Positions 48,333 through 57,496 of a stretch of 64,000 nucleotides of DNA are shown here, one piece after another. Made by a program: the position numbers and the translations under genes. This DNA is from Actinoalloteichus hoggarensis (GTDB lineage: Bacteria; Actinomycetota; Actinomycetes; Mycobacteriales; Pseudonocardiaceae), in the NCBI RefSeq assembly GCF_002234535.1, contig NZ_CP022521.1, positions 5,371,001 through 5,435,000 on the forward strand, read 5' to 3'. The notes beneath the pieces were generated by a model. That model was given only the letters and a program-made list of their open reading frames with translations, was not told the DNA's origin and did not search any database. Positions within the stretch are counted from its first letter, which is position 1, and each line of letters opens with the position of its first letter.

Positions 48333-49262
48333 ATGGCGAAGTGGACCATCACGGATATTCCAGATCAGTCAGGCCGGGTCGCACTCATCACCGGCGCGAA
48401 CTCCGGAATCGGCCGCGCCACCGCGTTCGCGCTCGCGGCACGCAATGCCACGGTGCTGGTAGCGGTGCGATCGGTCGATCGAGGCGCGGAGGTCGTGGAG
48501 AAGATCACGTCGGTCGGGGGCCGAGCCGAAGTGCTCGAACTCGACCTCACCGACCTCGCGTCGGTCCGGCGGGCGGCGTCCGAGGTCGAGCAACGCGCTC
48601 CCGAGGGTCTCGACCTGCTGATCAACAATGCCGGGGTGATGGCCACGCCCCTCAAGCGCACGGTGGAGGGCTTCGAGCTTCAGTTCGCCACCAACCACCT
48701 CGGGCATGCCGCCCTCACCTGGCTGTTGATGCCCCGGCTCCGTCTGCGGGCAGGCTCCCGGGTCGTCACCGTGTCCAGCTTCACGCACAAGGGACGCGGG
48801 CTTGACCTGGACGATCCGAACTTCGACCAGCGCAGATACAACTCCGGAATGGCCTACAGCCAGTCGAAGCTGGCGAATCTGCTGTTCATGTTCGAGCTCG
48901 ACCGCAGGCTGCGCGCCGAGGGCGCCGACGTCCTGAGCGTCGCAGCCCATCCCGGCCTGGTCGACACCGAGCTGGCGACCAACTCGGCCAGGATGCGGGC
49001 CTCCGGCTTCATGGAGAAGGCGGCGGGTCTCTTCAGCAGGACGACGGGACAGTCCGCCGACCAGGGCGCCCTCCCGCTGCTCTACGCGGCCACCATGGCC
49101 GAGGTCCGGGGCGGGGACTACTTCGGTCCCGACGGCGTCGGCGAACTGCGGGGCGGACCCAAGCGGGTGGCGACCTCCGCCGAGGCGCAGAGCATCTCCG
49201 ATGCCCGCAGGCTCTGGGAGGTCACCGCCAAGCTGACCTCGGTGACGCCTGATCCCGCCTGA
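48333..49262 (+). CDS. short-chain dehydrogenase/reductase
   Basis: A 309-residue SDR resembling the retinol/protochlorophyllide-reductase-like group. It has the cofactor motif ALITGANSGIGRATAFALA, DLLINNAGVMATP, the catalytic serine region VVTVSSFTHKGRG and YSQSKLANLLFMFEL with the catalytic Tyr and Lys. After the active site comes AAHPGLVDTELATNS. ATG 48333 begins MAKWTITDIPDQSGR; a GGGGGAG lies about 13 nt upstream. It is inserted with the divergent LLM gene between lipB and lipA. The substrate is unknown. Confidence 0.88.
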   Translation: MAKWTITDIPDQSGRVALITGANSGIGRATAFALAARNATVLVAVRSVDRGAEVVEKITSVGGRAEVLELDLTDLASVRRAASEVEQRAPEGLDLLINNAGVMATPLKRTVEGFELQFATNHLGHAALTWLLMPRLRLRAGSRVVTVSSFTHKGRGLDLDDPNFDQRRYNSGMAYSQSKLANLLFMFELDRRLRAEGADVLSVAAHPGLVDTELATNSARMRASGFMEKAAGLFSRTTGQSADQGALPLLYAATMAEVRGGDYFGPDGVGELRGGPKRVATSAEAQSISDARRLWEVTAKLTSVTPDPA

Positions 49263-49387
49263 CACCGGGGGTGCGCTGGGACGACGGCGGCCGCCGGTTC
49301 GCCGCCGAGTCCCGGCGCCCCCCACCGGCCTGATGCGGCCCCCTATGCCCCCGTCACCACGGGAAACTGCGGCGTAGGCTGGGCCGC

Positions 49388-50389
49388 GTGACGGTCGTAC
49401 CGGAGGGACGGAAGCTGCTGCGTCTGGAAGTTCGCAACAGCCAGACGCCCATAGAGAAGAAGCCATCCTGGATCAAGACCCGCGCGCGCATGGGCCCCGA
49501 GTACCGCGAGCTCAAGAGCCTGGTGCGCAGTGGAGGCCTGCACACGGTCTGTGAAGAGGCGGGCTGTCCCAACATCTACGAGTGCTGGGAGGACCGCGAG
49601 GCCACGTTCCTCATCGGCGGCGGCCAGTGCACCCGTCGCTGCGACTTCTGTCAGATCGACACCGGCAGGCCCGATCCGTTCGATCGCACCGAGCCGCTGA
49701 AGGTGGCCGAGTCGGTCAAGACCATGGGCCTGCGGTACTCCACGGTCACCGGCGTGGCCCGCGACGACCTGGACGACGGCGGCGCGTGGCTGTACGCCGA
49801 GACCGTCCGGGAGATCCACCGTGTCAGCCCCGGAACCGGCGTCGAGCTGCTGATCCCGGACTTCAACGCCGACCCCGACCAGCTCGCCGAGGTCTTCGGC
49901 AGCAGGCCGGAGGTGCTGGCGCACAACCTGGAGACCGTGCCGAGCGTCTTCCGGCGCATCCGCCCCGGCTTCCGCTACGAGCGGTCGCTGGAGGTCATCA
50001 CCGCGGCACGGAAGGCGGGCCTGGTCACCAAGTCGAACCTGATCCTCGGAATGGGCGAGGAGCCCGCCGAGGTCGTGGCCACCATGCGCGATCTCCACGA
50101 GGCCGGCTGCGAGATCCTGACCATCACCCAGTACCTGCGGCCGAGTCCCCGACACCACCCGGTGGAACGCTGGGTGAAGCCGGAGGAGTTCGTCTCCCAT
50201 CAGCAGGCGGCGGAGGAGATCGGCTTCGCGGGCGTCATGGCGGGTCCGCTGGTCCGCTCGTCGTACCGCGCCGGCAGGCTGTTCGCCAGGACGAAGGCGC
50301 ACCGGGGCGAGGCGCTTCCCGACAATCTGCTGCACCTGGCCGACGAGAAGCCCGCGGCCCAGGAGGCCGCCGCCCTGCTGGCCCGTTGA
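49388..50389 (+). CDS. lipA: lipoyl synthase (radical SAM)
   Basis: A 333-residue radical-SAM enzyme inserting two sulfurs into protein-bound octanoyl groups. Both [4Fe-4S] clusters are visible: the auxiliary cluster cysteines in [14 protein letters not shown] and the radical-[11 protein letters not shown]. The C-terminal serine ligand lies in [15 protein letters not shown] 49388 starts [17 protein letters not shown], the usual N terminus. It completes the lipoate pathway with lipB and serves sucB and the glycine cleavage system. The DUF4191 gene follows 143 bp later on the same strand, as in other actinobacteria. Confidence 0.97.
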   Translation: MTVVPEGRKLLRLEVRNSQTPIEKKPSWIKTRARMGPEYRELKSLVRSGGLHTVCEEAGCPNIYECWEDREATFLIGGGQCTRRCDFCQIDTGRPDPFDRTEPLKVAESVKTMGLRYSTVTGVARDDLDDGGAWLYAETVREIHRVSPGTGVELLIPDFNADPDQLAEVFGSRPEVLAHNLETVPSVFRRIRPGFRYERSLEVITAARKAGLVTKSNLILGMGEEPAEVVATMRDLHEAGCEILTITQYLRPSPRHHPVERWVKPEEFVSHQQAAEEIGFAGVMAGPLVRSSYRAGRLFARTKAHRGEALPDNLLHLADEKPAAQEAAALLAR

Positions 50390-50532
50390 CGACCGCGTGG
50401 CGGGGCCGACTCGCATGATCGACGCGCGTGGGCGGCGGGCCGCGCTCACCCTTCGTGACCGTCTGTGGACGGTTCACGGCGGTGAGCGGCCCGGCCGCCC
50501 ACCGGTCACGACGTCGGCCGTATCCTAGGGTC

Positions 50533-51261
50533 ATGGCCCCTAAGCTGGATAAAGCTGCCGCCAAGGAAGCGGCGAAGCAGCGACGCCAGGCCTCCCGCGA
50601 GCGTCGCAAGCAGATCTTCGAGGCGTTCAAGATGCAGCGCCGCGAGGACCGCGGCCTCATTCCGTGGATGGTCGGCGCGCTCCTCGTGGTCGCCGGGGCG
50701 ATCTTCGGCCTCGGTTTCATCTGGGGACTCCAGTGGGTCTTCCTGCCGGTCGGCATCGCCTTCGGCCTGTTGGCCGCCGTCGTCATCTTCGGTCGCCGCG
50801 TGCAGCGCAACGTGTATCGCAAGGCGGACGGACAGCCGGGAGCGGCGGGCTGGGCGTTGGAGAACCTGCGTGGCCGCTGGCGCGTGACCAACGCCGTCGC
50901 GGGCACGGCCCATCTCGACGCCGTCCACCGCGTGATCGGCAGGCCGGGCATCATCCTCGTCGGGGAGGGCGCGCCGCACCGGGTGCGGAGCCTTCTCGGG
51001 CAGGAGAAGAAGCGCATCGCCCGTGTCGTCGGCGACACTCCGATCTATGACCTGATCGTCGGCAACGATGAGAAGCAGGTCCCGCTCTCCAAGCTTCAGA
51101 CCCATCTGGCGAAGCTGCCCCGCAACATCACGGTGGCCCAGATGGACGTCCTGGAGACCCGGCTGGCCGCGCTGGCCAGCAAGGGAGTGCCGCTGCCGAA
51201 GGGGCCGATGCCGCAGGGCTCGAAGATGCGCAGCATGCAGCGCACGGTCCGCCGCCGCTGA
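50533..51261 (+). CDS. DUF4191 domain membrane protein
   Basis: A 242-residue protein of the actinobacterial DUF4191 family (Rv2219-like). A basic, helix-forming N terminus (KLDKAAAKEAAKQRRQASRE) precedes two membrane helices (WMVGALLVVAGAIFGLGFIW and VFLPVGIAFGLLAAVVIF), then a soluble region with WALENLRGRWRVTNAVAG and PGIILVGEGAPHRVRSLL, and a very basic tail. ATG 50533. The function is unknown. Its stop codon lies inside the first unit of a 26-bp tandem array. Confidence 0.88.
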   Translation: MAPKLDKAAAKEAAKQRRQASRERRKQIFEAFKMQRREDRGLIPWMVGALLVVAGAIFGLGFIWGLQWVFLPVGIAFGLLAAVVIFGRRVQRNVYRKADGQPGAAGWALENLRGRWRVTNAVAGTAHLDAVHRVIGRPGIILVGEGAPHRVRSLLGQEKKRIARVVGDTPIYDLIVGNDEKQVPLSKLQTHLAKLPRNITVAQMDVLETRLAALASKGVPLPKGPMPQGSKMRSMQRTVRRR

Positions 51262-51377
51262 GCGGCGCAGACGACACCACCGCTGAGCGGCGCAGACGAC
51301 ACAGGCCGCCGAGCAGCACAGACGACACAGGCCGCCGAGCAGCACAGAGGACACAGGCCGCCGAACGGCGCAGGACG
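51254..51377. repeat. about 26-bp tandem array over the DUF4191 gene end
   Basis: Four units plus a partial fifth of the pattern GCCGCCGAGCAGCACAGACG followed by ACACAG (26 bp) run on from the stop codon. Units at 51305-51330 and 51331-51356 differ by a single base; the first two carry CTGAGCGGCGCAG in place of CCGAGCAGCACAG. Confidence 0.85.
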
Positions 51378-51605
51378 CTCTCGCCGCTCGGCGAGCAGAA
51401 GGCCCGATGCGTCGAGCGACCTGGCCGGCCCGAGCCGCGGCAGGCCCAGTCCGCCGAGCACTCCGAACCACGCAGACCGCGGAGCGACGAAGGCAGCAAC
51501 GAGTCGCCGAGCGACGAACGGGCCAGCGGACGTCGAGCCGCCCGGGCACGCCGGGGCGCTCATCCAGCCAGGGTGTGACCTCGTCAGACCGCAGACCGCA
51601 CCGAC

Positions 51606-51636
51606 CGAACGGGCCGCCGAGATGGCGGCCCGTTCG
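51606..51636. terminator. hairpin between DUF4191 and RDD genes
   Basis: A perfect 13-bp stem (51606-51618 with 51624-51636) and GAGAT loop, 345 bp beyond the DUF4191 stop. It probably ends plus-strand read-through. Confidence 0.65.
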
Positions 51637-51662
51637 TCGTCCCCGGCAGGGAGGCTGCGAGT

Positions 51663-51716
51663 CACAGCCGTCCCTGACACCACAGTCATCCCTGGCACCA
51701 CGGCCGTCCCTGGCGC
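51663..51716. repeat. three 18-bp tandem units
   Basis: CACAGCCGTCCCTGACAC, CACAGTCATCCCTGGCAC and CACGGCCGTCCCTGGCGC adjoin. They lie in the 937-bp gap 51262-52198, which has repeats and a hairpin but no gene I can support. Confidence 0.8.
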
Positions 51717-52198
51717 CGCCGGCCCGACAGCCGCCCCAGACCGCAGCCCGTCTCGCGCAGCGGGGGTACCGAGACCCAGGGTGGCGCGGGGCCCGCGGGA
51801 CCGGAGCGACGGGCGTACGACACGCGCCGCCGGAACGGCGGGGAACCGGTGTGCCGTCGGAACGGGGGGCGCCGCGGCGGGTGCGAACCGCCGCACGGTG
51901 ACCCGGTCGCCTCCCGCCCGACCCGGTCGCCGCGGGGTGCCGAGGAGATCGACGTCGAAGTAAGACGGCGTCGCGGTGGGGCGGACGGCATCGCGGCGCC
52001 CGGACCTGCGGGAGAGGGCATCGTGCCGCCGACCAGCTGCGGGAGCACGGCCGAGTCCGGCCGGATGGCCCGGCCTCCCATGACCCGGAGCCGAGCCGGC
52101 GAGCCGACCCGACGACCCCGATCCCTTGCGAACCGGCGAACCGATGTCCCACCAGCCCGCCCCGACACCCGGCGGAGGCCCGCGGGGTCCGCAAGGGC

Positions 52199-52669
52199 TC
52201 AGCGGGAGCGGACCACCACGGTGCCCGCGGCCTTGTCGTGCAGTCCTCGGGAGTCGGCGTCCCAGATCAACGCGGGGAGAAGGAAGAAGAGCAGCGCGGT
52301 GCGGCCCAGCGCTCGGAGCGGGCCGACGGCAGGCACGTCGCCGATCCGCGCCACCCGAATGCCGAGCAACGCCATCCCGGGCGTGAAGCCCACGGTGGCC
52401 ACCGGCAGAATGGTCAACAACGCCCACACGAGCAGGCTCCAGTGCCGGGGCAGCTCGGGTGCGGTGAACAACCCGGCGATCAGGGCCGACGCGAGCAGGT
52501 CGATCAGCAGCGCGACGGCCCGGCTCCCCTTGCTCGCGACCGAGTCCGGCCCGTGTTCGGGCAGTCCGAGGCGTTGCCCGCGCCAGTCCTGACGTATCGG
52601 CTCCGGTCGCTCCCCCGGCGGCAGTGCCGCGGAGGGTCCGGTCAGCCAGGATCCGGTCAGCCTGTTCAC
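52199..52669 (-). CDS. RDD family membrane protein
   Basis: A 156-residue protein of the RDD family. The eponymous Asp lies early in the first helix region (SRAVALLIDLLASALIAGLF), followed by a second helix (WSLLVWALLTILPVATVGFT), the typical PGMALLGIRVARIG and a third hydrophobic segment (LGRTALLFFLLPALIWD) ending DSRGLHDKAAGTVVV. GTG 52669 with TGGAG upstream was chosen; an adjacent GTG (52672) and a longer frame exist. It is divergent from glnA, in the same place as Rv2219A. The function is unknown. Confidence 0.85.
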   Translation of the reverse strand: MNRLTGSWLTGPSAALPPGERPEPIRQDWRGQRLGLPEHGPDSVASKGSRAVALLIDLLASALIAGLFTAPELPRHWSLLVWALLTILPVATVGFTPGMALLGIRVARIGDVPAVGPLRALGRTALLFFLLPALIWDADSRGLHDKAAGTVVVRSR

Positions 52670-52739
52670 CACTCCAGAGTAAACGGCCTGGTCCAGGCGA
52701 TCACGGCGGGTCGTGACGCCCGGCGAACCCGCAGGCCAG

Positions 52740-52777
52740 TTAACGTGGTCGAAACATCCGGTTGACGAGTGGGCAAT
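52740..52777 (+). promoter_or_regulatory. GlnR box upstream of glnA
   Basis: Four half-sites occur at exact 11-bp spacing: TTAAC (52740), GAAAC (52751), TTGAC (52762) and GCAAT (52773), each separated by 6 bp. This is the actinobacterial GlnR pattern (gTnAC-n6-GaAAC repeated), only the last half-site being weak. A TAGCTT at 52788-52793 is a fitting -10. It implies nitrogen-limited activation or control of glnA. Confidence 0.72.
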
Positions 52778-52914
52778 ACCAGCCACCTAGCTTCGCCGTG
52801 AGCCGGTGGCATTAGGCCGGTGACAGGGCACCGCCACGGCGACCGGGCAGACCGCGCACTGCCCGCGTGCCGGGCCCCGCCCGTGGTCTCGATCTGACGA
52901 AGGAGCCGTTCAGG

Positions 52915-54339
<1,425 letters not shown>

Positions 54340-54398
54340 TCGGACTCGCCCGCTGACCAGGCATGTCCTGGCCCGACCCGGCCGGACGAGCACGTCAG

Positions 54399-54438
54399 GA
54401 GAGCGGCGGCACGAGGCATCCCCTCGGCCGCCGCTCTC
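54399..54438 (+). terminator. glnA terminator
   Basis: A 12-bp outer stem (54399-54410 with 54427-54438) continues after one bulged base into an inner 5-bp stem (54412-54416 with 54422-54426), 60 bp past the glnA stop. Confidence 0.82.
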
Positions 54439-54553
54439 GGCGTCTCGGAGAGGACGATCCGACGGAGTGCCGCCCACGACCGCTGGCCAGTGTCGGCCCC
54501 ACGCAGGCGACGAGACACTGCTCTCGTCCAGACGTCGGCGAGCGCCGGCGGCC

Positions 54554-54579
54554 CGTGCCGACGCCGCGGCGTCGGCACG
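54554..54579. repeat. 26-nt perfect palindrome in the glnA-channel gap
   Basis: The 26 bases from 54554 to 54579 read identically on both strands (CGTGCCGACGCCG then its reverse complement). The surrounding 1,068-bp stretch 54340-55407 holds no gene that I can support on either strand. It could be an operator, a second terminator or a cruciform. Confidence 0.8.
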
Positions 54580-55364
54580 ACGGGTCATTCGTGAGACGTC
54601 TCCGCGGACTCGCCGGAGTGAGACTCGCCGACGCCGCTACGCACATCACACTGCTGGACTTCGTGTCCCACCGGCGACGGCCCGGAACGTCCTGACCTCA
54701 TCGGCCGGCCGTCCCAGGCCGGGTCGAGTGCGCCTCGGCGAGGAGCCCGAGCGAGACGATGAATCGGCAGCCCGCGCATCCACGCAGCGCAGCGCGCTCC
54801 GGACGCAGTGCGGGCTGCGCCCCGGGCCGGCTCCGTAACGCCGGCTCCACCCGACACCGTTTCTCGGCGGAACGGCGCGCCGAGAACCGCCGCCGACACA
54901 CTGCGGATCCGACATGTGGAGTATCGGTTGGTCCCGCGGTAGTCCGGCGTGCGATCAGCCGTCCGGCAGATCGTGGCGGTGTTGCGACCCTCACCGGCTC
55001 CGAAGAGCCGGTGCCACCCTGGTTTGCCAGGGATGTTGCCCATTCGAGCAGGTTCAGGTTACCGGTTCGCGACCAACACGCCCGGGAATCGCTTCGGACA
55101 GGATCGGCGTGTCGCTCGACGCCCCTGCTCCCAGGCGCCGGCCGGCGAGAAACCTCGTTCGTGTCCGACACGGCCGCACGATCATGTCGGCCGGGAGACA
55201 CCGACCGGGCCGCCACGCAGGCCGTGCCCGCCGCGCCGGCAGGAGCGCGCTGCGGGACGCAGGCACACCACCGGCCCGTTACGCCGGAATTCTGCTGTTA
55301 GCTGAACCCTGCGTAATCCCATGACTCACCCTAGTGAGGAAGATCGTTCTGCGCCGGATCTCGA

Positions 55365-55370
55365 TAGGCT
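55365..55370 (+). promoter_or_regulatory. candidate -10 of first channel gene
   Basis: TAGGCT lies 38 nt before the GTG start. The paralogous gene has TAGTCT at 56470-56475, 37 nt before its own start, within a duplicated 5' flank. The -35 elements are not convincing. Confidence 0.45.
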
Positions 55371-55407
55371 GACGGGTATCTGATCGTCACCATCCTGTGG
55401 AGAATTC

Positions 55408-56340
55408 GTGACCAGCCGAGAGCGGGTTCGCGCGGTCGTCGACGCGCGATGGTTCAACAGGTTCATCATCGGGGTCATCGTCGTCAACACGATCGGCCTA
55501 GGCCTGGAGACCTCGCCGGATCTGATGGCCTCGCACGGCACGCTGATCCACACCGTCGACATGACCGCGATCGGGATCTTCATCGTCGAGCTGGCCGCCA
55601 AGTTCTACGCCTACCGGCTGCGCTTCTTCCGCGACCCGTGGAACTGGTTCGACACGGTGGTGGTCGGGGTGGCGCTGGTCCCCGCGGGCGAGACGTTCGC
55701 GGTGCTGCGGGCCCTGCGGATCATGCGGGCGCTCCGGCTGATCTCGCAGGTTCCCAGCATGCGACGGGTCGTGACCGCCCTGCTGAGCGCCATCCCCGGC
55801 CTGCTGTCGATCCTGGGTCTGCTGCTCCTCGTGCTGTACACGAGCGCCGTCGTGGGCGTCCAGCTCTTCCGGGACGCGGCGCCGGATCTGTTCGGCGACC
55901 TGACGACCTCCCTGTTCACCCTGTTCGCGGTGATGACGATGGAGGGCTGGCAGGGCATCGCGGAAGAGGTGATGGCCGTCTACCCGGCGGCCTGGGTCTT
56001 CTTCATCGGCTACATCGTGGTCACCGCATTCATCGTGCTGAACCTGCTGATCGCGGTGCTGGTCAGCACGATGGAGAACCAGTTGTCCGCCGAACGCTGG
56101 GAGGAGGACCAGAGCATCGAAGCCGTGCAGCACGCGCGCGTGATGGAGGAGTTGCGGATGCTGCACGACAGGCTCGACGAGGTACAGGCCGCCCTCCCCC
56201 GGCAGACCGGCTCCCCCGACGACCTCGATCGTGCCGAGCCTGCGGGAGACCAGGCCGAGACCACGCGACACGCGGTGCCGCCGGACACCGCCCTGCCGCC
56301 TACGGAGAAACCCGACCGGCTGCCGGAGCCCGCGACCTGA
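55408..56340 (+). CDS. voltage-gated cation channel (six-TM, NaChBac/Cav-like), copy 1
   Basis: A 310-residue single-domain ion transport protein. Helices S1-S3 cover residues 15-90 (FIIGVIVVNTIGLGLE, TAIGIFIVELAAKFYAY, WFDTVVVGVALVP); S4 carries regularly spaced arginines (LRALRIMRALRLISQ, then MRRVV). S5, a pore helix and filter TMEGWQG (E179) and S6 (WVFFIGYIVVTAFIVLNLLIAVLV) follow, with a cytoplasmic coiled-coil tail (MENQLSAERWEEDQ). Four such subunits should form a voltage-gated Na or Ca channel; the EGW filter is closer to Ca channels than to the ESW of NaChBac. GTG 55408 follows GTGGAG. A nearly identical copy follows 171 bp downstream. Confidence 0.88.
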   Translation: MTSRERVRAVVDARWFNRFIIGVIVVNTIGLGLETSPDLMASHGTLIHTVDMTAIGIFIVELAAKFYAYRLRFFRDPWNWFDTVVVGVALVPAGETFAVLRALRIMRALRLISQVPSMRRVVTALLSAIPGLLSILGLLLLVLYTSAVVGVQLFRDAAPDLFGDLTTSLFTLFAVMTMEGWQGIAEEVMAVYPAAWVFFIGYIVVTAFIVLNLLIAVLVSTMENQLSAERWEEDQSIEAVQHARVMEELRMLHDRLDEVQAALPRQTGSPDDLDRAEPAGDQAETTRHAVPPDTALPPTEKPDRLPEPAT

Positions 56341-56413
56341 TCCGACCACGAACGACGAGGCCGCGCTCGGCTGGAGCGGCGAAGCGCTTCGAGGCCGAGC
56401 AGCATCCCCGCCA

Positions 56414-56458
56414 CCACGGGATCGATCCCCACCTTCCGTGAAGTCATCGATCCCGTGG
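56414..56458 (+). terminator. hairpin between the two channel genes
   Basis: A perfect 13-bp stem (56414-56426 with 56446-56458) and 19-nt loop lie just before the promoter-like TAGTCT of the second gene, suggesting separate transcripts. Confidence 0.6.
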
Positions 56459-56511
56459 GTGACCCTGGTTAGTCTGACCACAGGCCGATCGTCACCACCC
56501 GTGGAGCGTTC

Positions 56512-57465
56512 GTGACTCTTCGAGACCGTGTCCGTGCCGTCGTCGACTCCTCGTGGTTCACCAGATTCATCGTCGGCGTCATCGTCGTCAACGCGATCGG
56601 CCTCGGCCTGGAGACCTCCCCGAATCTGATGGCGGGGTACGGAACGCTGATCCACACCATCGACCTGATCGCGATCGGCATCTTCGTCGTCGAGCTGGTC
56701 GTCAAGCTCTACGCCTACCGGCTCGACTTCTTCCGCGATCCGTGGAACTGGTTCGACATCGTGGTGGTCGGCGTCGCCCTGGTCCCCACCGCCGAGGGAT
56801 TCGCCGTGCTGCGCGCGCTGCGCATCATGCGGGCCTTACGACTGATCTCCCAGGTCCCCAGCATGCGCCGCGTCGTCGGCGCGTTGTTGAGTGCGATCCC
56901 CGGGCTGCTGTCGATCCTCGGACTGCTACTGCTGGTGCTCTACACCGGCGCCGTCGTCGGGGTCCAGCTCTTCCGCGACGCCGCGCCCCAGGATTTCGGC
57001 AGCGTCAGCAGCTCGCTGTTCACCATGTTCGAGGTGATGACCCTGGAAGGTTGGCAGGACATCGCCGATCCGGTGATGGACGTCTATCCGGCAGCCTGGG
57101 TCTTCTTCATCGGCTACATCGTGGTGACCTCGTTCATCGTGCTGAACCTGCTGTTGGCGGTGCTCGTCGGCACGATGGAGGTGCAGCTCTCCGCGGAGCG
57201 CTGGAAGGAGGACCAGGACCTCGAGGCCGCGCAGCACGACATGGTGATGGCCGAGCTTCGCGTCCTCCGCGCGGAACTGGCCGAGCTTCGCGGCATGCGG
57301 CTCGACACCGCCGCGGGCTCGACACCGGCGGCCCTCGCACCGGCGGGCCCGGTGCCGGAAGGCATCGCACCGGCGGGCCCGACGCCGAACGGCGACGGCC
57401 GACCGAGGGCGGTGCCGCCGACGCGGAGGAACCGGCGGCGCCGAGCGATGCGGCGCAGGCGCTGA
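56512..57465 (+). CDS. voltage-gated cation channel (six-TM, Cav-like), copy 2
   Basis: A 317-residue paralogue of the preceding protein, colinear with it from the first residue through the coiled coil at about 245, with the filter glutamate at the same position (E179). The filter reads TLEGWQD, differing from copy 1 by L for M and by an acidic D183 in place of G183. S4 is again LRALRIMRALRLISQ. The C-terminal tails of the two copies differ completely: here Ala/Pro/Gly repeats end in a strongly basic tail (RRNRRRRAMRRRR). GTG 56512 with GTGGAG upstream. It ends 31 bp from the convergent glnE stop. Probably tetrameric and possibly able to form heteromers with copy 1. Confidence 0.88.
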   Translation: MTLRDRVRAVVDSSWFTRFIVGVIVVNAIGLGLETSPNLMAGYGTLIHTIDLIAIGIFVVELVVKLYAYRLDFFRDPWNWFDIVVVGVALVPTAEGFAVLRALRIMRALRLISQVPSMRRVVGALLSAIPGLLSILGLLLLVLYTGAVVGVQLFRDAAPQDFGSVSSSLFTMFEVMTLEGWQDIADPVMDVYPAAWVFFIGYIVVTSFIVLNLLLAVLVGTMEVQLSAERWKEDQDLEAAQHDMVMAELRVLRAELAELRGMRLDTAAGSTPAALAPAGPVPEGIAPAGPTPNGDGRPRAVPPTRRNRRRRAMRRRR

Positions 57466-57496
57466 CCGGGTCGAACCCGGCCGTGGACCGGCCGCT

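Noticed and set aside
51254..51716. CRISPR array
   Set aside because: Units are directly adjoining without spacers, are only 18-26 bp, vary, and there are no cas genes.
54759..55301. A 180-codon plus-strand frame in the glnA-channel gap
   Set aside because: Basic, serine/arginine-rich, no start signal, no recognisable domain, and competing frames of equal quality on the other strand.
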